Origin: Megascapheus bottae
Taxonomy: Eukaryota; Chordata; Mammalia; Rodentia; Geomyidae
Direction of reading: 5' to 3'
Assembly (NCBI GenBank): GCA_024803745.1
Contig: JANJXV010000004.1
Location: 51,898,358 to 51,962,357, forward strand
DNA length: 64,000 bases
Shown here: piece after piece, positions 61,142 through 64,000 of the stretch
How positions within the stretch are numbered: position 1 is the stretch's first letter
Layout of the letters: each line of letters opens with the position of its first letter
Notes under the pieces: generated by a model
Databases searched by the model: none
What the model was told of the DNA's origin: nothing
The model's input: only the letters and a program-made list of their open reading frames with translations
Made by a program: the position numbers and the translations under genes

Positions 61142-61362
61142 TTTTTCTGTTTAAACATAGATAGTATTTTAAAAATTCTTTTTATTATAAAGGTGATATA
61201 CAGAGGGAGTATAGTTACAGAAGTAAGTTAAGGGGTGCATTTCTTTTTGAACAGTGACACCTCTTCCATTATTTTCCCTCCTGTACCCCACCCTCAAGTT
61301 GTATAGTTCATTTTCAATATAGTATCCAGTGAGTATCACTGCTGAATTAGTTTACCCTTTGT
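61142..61362 (-). mobile_element. L1 3' UTR fragment splitting a SINE
   Basis: Antisense L1 3' end: T-rich start, TATAAAGGTGATATACAGAG, ACCTCTTCCATTATTTTCCC, AATATAGTATCCAGTGAGTA. It matches the start of the copy at 63470. Confidence 0.82.
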
Positions 61363-61445
61363 CCAGTTAACTACCACAAAAGCAAGAAACAGAGTTGTGA
61401 CTCAAGTGGTAGAGCTTTGTACTGGAGTGAACATGCCCAGGATCA
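61363..61445 (+). mobile_element. B1-like/Geo SINE, right part
   Basis: CAGTTAACTACCACAAAAGC is the usual inter-monomer linker, followed by GTGACTCAAGTGGTAGAGC, the Geo A-box region. The rest of Geo is shortened (ATGCCCAGGATCAG) before the purine tail. Confidence 0.8.
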
Positions 61446-61535
61446 GAAAGAAGGAAGGAAGGAAGGAAGGAAGGAAGGAAGGAAGGAAGGAAGGAAGGAA
61501 GGAAGGAAGGAAGGAAGGAAAAGAAAAGAAAAGAA
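61446..61535. repeat. (GGAA)n microsatellite at a SINE tail
   Basis: About 18 GGAA units then AAAAG units, directly continuing the split SINE's 3' end. Confidence 0.94.
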
Positions 61536-62063
61536 AGAAAAACAAAGGCAGTTGAGTTTTTTCTCATAACTTTGGCCTGTATCATGTAGTGATTTTTATG
61601 ATGGGAAAGCATGAGTCTTGTTCCATTTGTTTATATCCAACACTGCATTTGTTCATCCTAGAACTTTCAGAAATGTGATGTAAAAATAAAATCATATTTT
61701 ATCTCCTTTTATTTATACTCAAATTTGTTAATTCCAGCTAGATCTGTACATAATCACAACATCAAGATATATTATAGGTCCAAATGAAATATTTTGTTAT
61801 TACCATATGATACTGATTAGCTCATTTAATTTAAGATAACAGCAATTTTTCCCATGAGCTATGTATAGCCACTGTCCCATGTATAATGGATACAACAGAA
61901 AGAAAACAGCATACAGACCTCTTCCTGATAATGGAGCTTACAGGAAAAAAAAATTACAATATACTTCCTATGGCAGACAAGGCTTTGGTGTCACACATTG
62001 CAACTCTATCTACATTGAGCGCCTTAAATATTTAATAGCATTATAAACAAAATAAATGTTGTG
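61536..62063. other. Unassigned AT-rich stretch
   Basis: Nothing recognised. Confidence 0.5.
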
Positions 62064-62160
62064 TTCAGGAGTTTGGCCTACTGGTGGAGTGCTTGCTTAG
62101 AATGTACGAAGGCCAGGGTATGATTCCTTGGTACCACATACATAGAAAAAGCCAAAGTAG
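62064..62160 (+). mobile_element. IDL-Geo SINE, left (ID-like) part
   Basis: TCAGGAGTTTGGCCTACTGG through GGTACCACATACATAGAAAA is the ID-like half. It is separated from its Geo half (62409-62478) by a complete inserted SINE. Confidence 0.88.
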
Positions 62161-62391
62161 CCAGGTGCGGTGGCTCACAACTTTAATCCTAGCTACTCAG
62201 GAGGCTGAGATCTAAGGATTTCAGTTCAAAGCCAGCCTGAGAACTAAAGATCAAGAGACTCTTATCTCCAGTTAACCACATGAAAATCATAAGTGGCATT
62301 GTGAATCAAAGGGTAGGGCGGCAGACCTCAGGGACAGCAGCCCAGGCCCAGAGTCCAAGTCCCAGGACAGAAACAGAAGAAGAAGAAAAAA
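62161..62391 (+). mobile_element. B1-like/Geo SINE inserted in IDL-Geo
   Basis: Complete 231 bp dimer starting CCAGGTGCGGTGGCTCACAA and ending in a GAAGAAGAAAAAA tail. The flanks AGAAAAAGCCAAAGTAG (62144-62160) and AGAAAAAGCCTCAGTAG (62392-62408) form a 17 bp duplication with two mismatches, drawn from the host SINE's linker. Confidence 0.93.
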
Positions 62392-62408
62392 AGAAAAAGC
62401 CTCAGTAG

Positions 62409-62478
62409 AGCTGCGATTCAACGATAGAGCTCTATCCTTGAGAAAGCCTGATTTCAAGCCCTAGGATTGGCAAAAATA
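62409..62478 (+). mobile_element. IDL-Geo SINE, right (Geo) part
   Basis: AGCTGCGATTCAACGATAGA, CTATCCTTGAGAAAGCCTGA and a TTTCAAGCCCTAGGATTGGC end complete the host element. Its middle is slightly shortened. Confidence 0.86.
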
Positions 62479-63469
62479 AATAAATGTTAAACTTATTTCA
62501 GCAAATTACAAATCTGCAGCAAAAAGTATATAGAATCCTCTGATGTTTTGAATGACTTTTTAATTTTTATTTTTGTCTTGGACTTAGTTTCACACCTTCT
62601 TAAAATTCTAACCTGGATGGCACAAACAAAAAAGACCTACTTCAGAAAGTTCAGACACTGTAGAAAATACTCATTTTTGAAAAGTAAACAACTGTCATAT
62701 GTTCAAAGTAGGAAGGAAAATATGCTGTTTGTTTAAAAGTTTAAAAGATAATACTTTCTGGGATTTTATAACATAGTTCAGTGCGTTAATGTATGAAAGA
62801 TTTTTTTCTTCCACTTATTATATTTTAAGCTTTTCTACCATATGTAAAACTTCTGACAGAAAAATCTTCATGTCAACTTTTAACAGTTGTGGAATGTATC
62901 ATCACATATTTACTTTTCTTTAGCAAAGCTTATAATCCTCTGGAGTTGCTTCAAGTGAAAATTTTCATTTAGAACTTTCCTAAATTGACCTATGGGTATA
63001 ATTTTTGCAACAAACCATTCTATTTGTCACCTTAAGATGAGGGTACTTTCTAAAAGAAGGAGTACAATTACGTTTCTAGGACAATGTTCTTCAATTGAGA
63101 AAAAGAAAGATCTAAAACAAATCATTGTTTAAAACATCTGTTGTTTTGTCTGTCCAGTGAAACAATTCACCAAATGTACTTTGTATGTACCCCCAATTCA
63201 TTCTGGAAGCCTCAATGCTAACTGGAGGATAAATTCCATAGGAATTTATCTACTTCTTACGGAATTTCATATTCTCTTCTTAGTGTTAATTCTTTTTTCA
63301 ATTCTCTTTTTAAAAAAAAAAACTTTTGTTTTTGTATCTGGAAGTAATTGTACAAAGGAGCTGCCATTCAACAGAGTAGTTTTAGAATACAATGTGTCTT
63401 GATCAATGTCACCCATTTTATCATTCTTCCCCATCCATTCCAGCCTGGCACCTCTCAGTTTTCTTTTTT
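62479..63469. other. Unassigned AT-rich stretch
   Basis: About 1 kb with no recognised gene or repeat. Confidence 0.5.
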
Positions 63470-64000
63470 TCTCTTTTTTAATTATCAAGGTGATATGTAG
63501 AGGGGTGACAGTTAAATACATAAGGTAATGAATACATTACTTCTTGAACATTGATGCCTTTTTCCATGTTTTCTCCCACTTTCCCACCTCCTCCCAAGCT
63601 ATAAAGTTTATTTCCAACATATTGTCTTGTGAATACCATGGTTCATCCTTTGTCCTTTGTGTCATCATTTTCTTTATCACCTTCCCTTCTCTGATTCAAA
63701 TAAACAAATAAAAGTACTAAGTACCAAAGTCTGATACAACAACAGAGGGTAAACCAGAATGGAAAGAAAAAAGAAACTGAGGGAAAAAAAGAGTAAAGAA
63801 ATAACACATATAGTACATTAAAAGCAACAAGCACAAGGATAAATCTCATCCCCCTATCCTAGAATTCAATTCGCTAACCTCATTCTATATGGCCATACGC
63901 ACATAGCTTTTGAGCTATTGAAATCCTCTGCTTGCAAAATCCTAGACGCATACTAATTATTACAAATGAGGAAGACTATGGAGCCTATGTTCCTTTGTGT
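63470..64000 (-). mobile_element. L1 3' UTR, running off the window
   Basis: Antisense 3' UTR from the T-rich tail side: ATCAAGGTGATATGTAGAGG, CATATTGTCTTGTGAATACC, the purine-rich middle near 63750-63800, TTCTATATGGCCATACGCAC and GCATACTAATTATTACAAAT at the end. That last block corresponds to the position just after the ORF2 stop in the copy at 58002, so ORF2 probably begins beyond the window edge. Confidence 0.87.

Overview
This window reads as intergenic or deep intronic DNA from a rodent nuclear genome. It is AT-rich and full of mammalian retrotransposons, and I found no protein-coding gene, exon, tRNA, rRNA or other functional RNA gene that I can support. The best taxonomic clue is the SINE population. 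About ten copies are a dimer whose left half is an ID-like, tRNA-Ala-type monomer and whose right half is a distinctive ~100 bp module. This matches the IDL-Geo SINE described from Geomyoidea (kangaroo rats, pocket mice, pocket gophers). About twenty more copies join a B1/7SL-like left half to the same right module. I infer a heteromyid or geomyid rodent; the species cannot be read from the sequence.

Layout. 1-8 kb: MIR and B1 relics, a polypyrimidine microsatellite, the first SINEs and L1 3' ends. 8-23 kb: mostly unassigned AT-rich DNA with scattered SINEs and one MLT1-like LTR end; 20.28-20.70 kb and 22.74-23.17 kb look like possible conserved non-coding DNA. 23.5-25.5 kb: an old antisense L1 that appears to carry a 5' inversion. 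26-30 kb: a dense SINE cluster. 30.2-32.7 kb: a younger sense L1 with a perfect 20 bp target-site duplication, nested in an older antisense L1. 32.7-41 kb: mostly unassigned, with MIR relics and an octamer-motif cluster near 38.8 kb. 41.5-43.5 kb: an old LTR-internal-LTR element of ERVL-MaLR type. 43.6-52 kb: nested SINEs, five L1 3' ends and a solo LTR. 52-56.6 kb: little. 56.6-57.5 kb: a ~750 bp polypurine tract holding a ~285 bp tandem duplication. 58-64 kb: L1 ends, (GA)n and (GGAA)n, and two clear nested insertions.

Nothing here works together as a pathway. The biology is retrotransposition: L1 supplies the machinery, and the SINE and L1 insertions carry target-site duplications of the kind L1 produces. 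I see no sign of an undescribed functional system. The most interesting signals are the modular SINE design (two different left monomers on one promoter-like right monomer), datable nested insertions, rearranged L1 ends, and three candidate regulatory stretches. All element names come from recognition by eye, without database searches.
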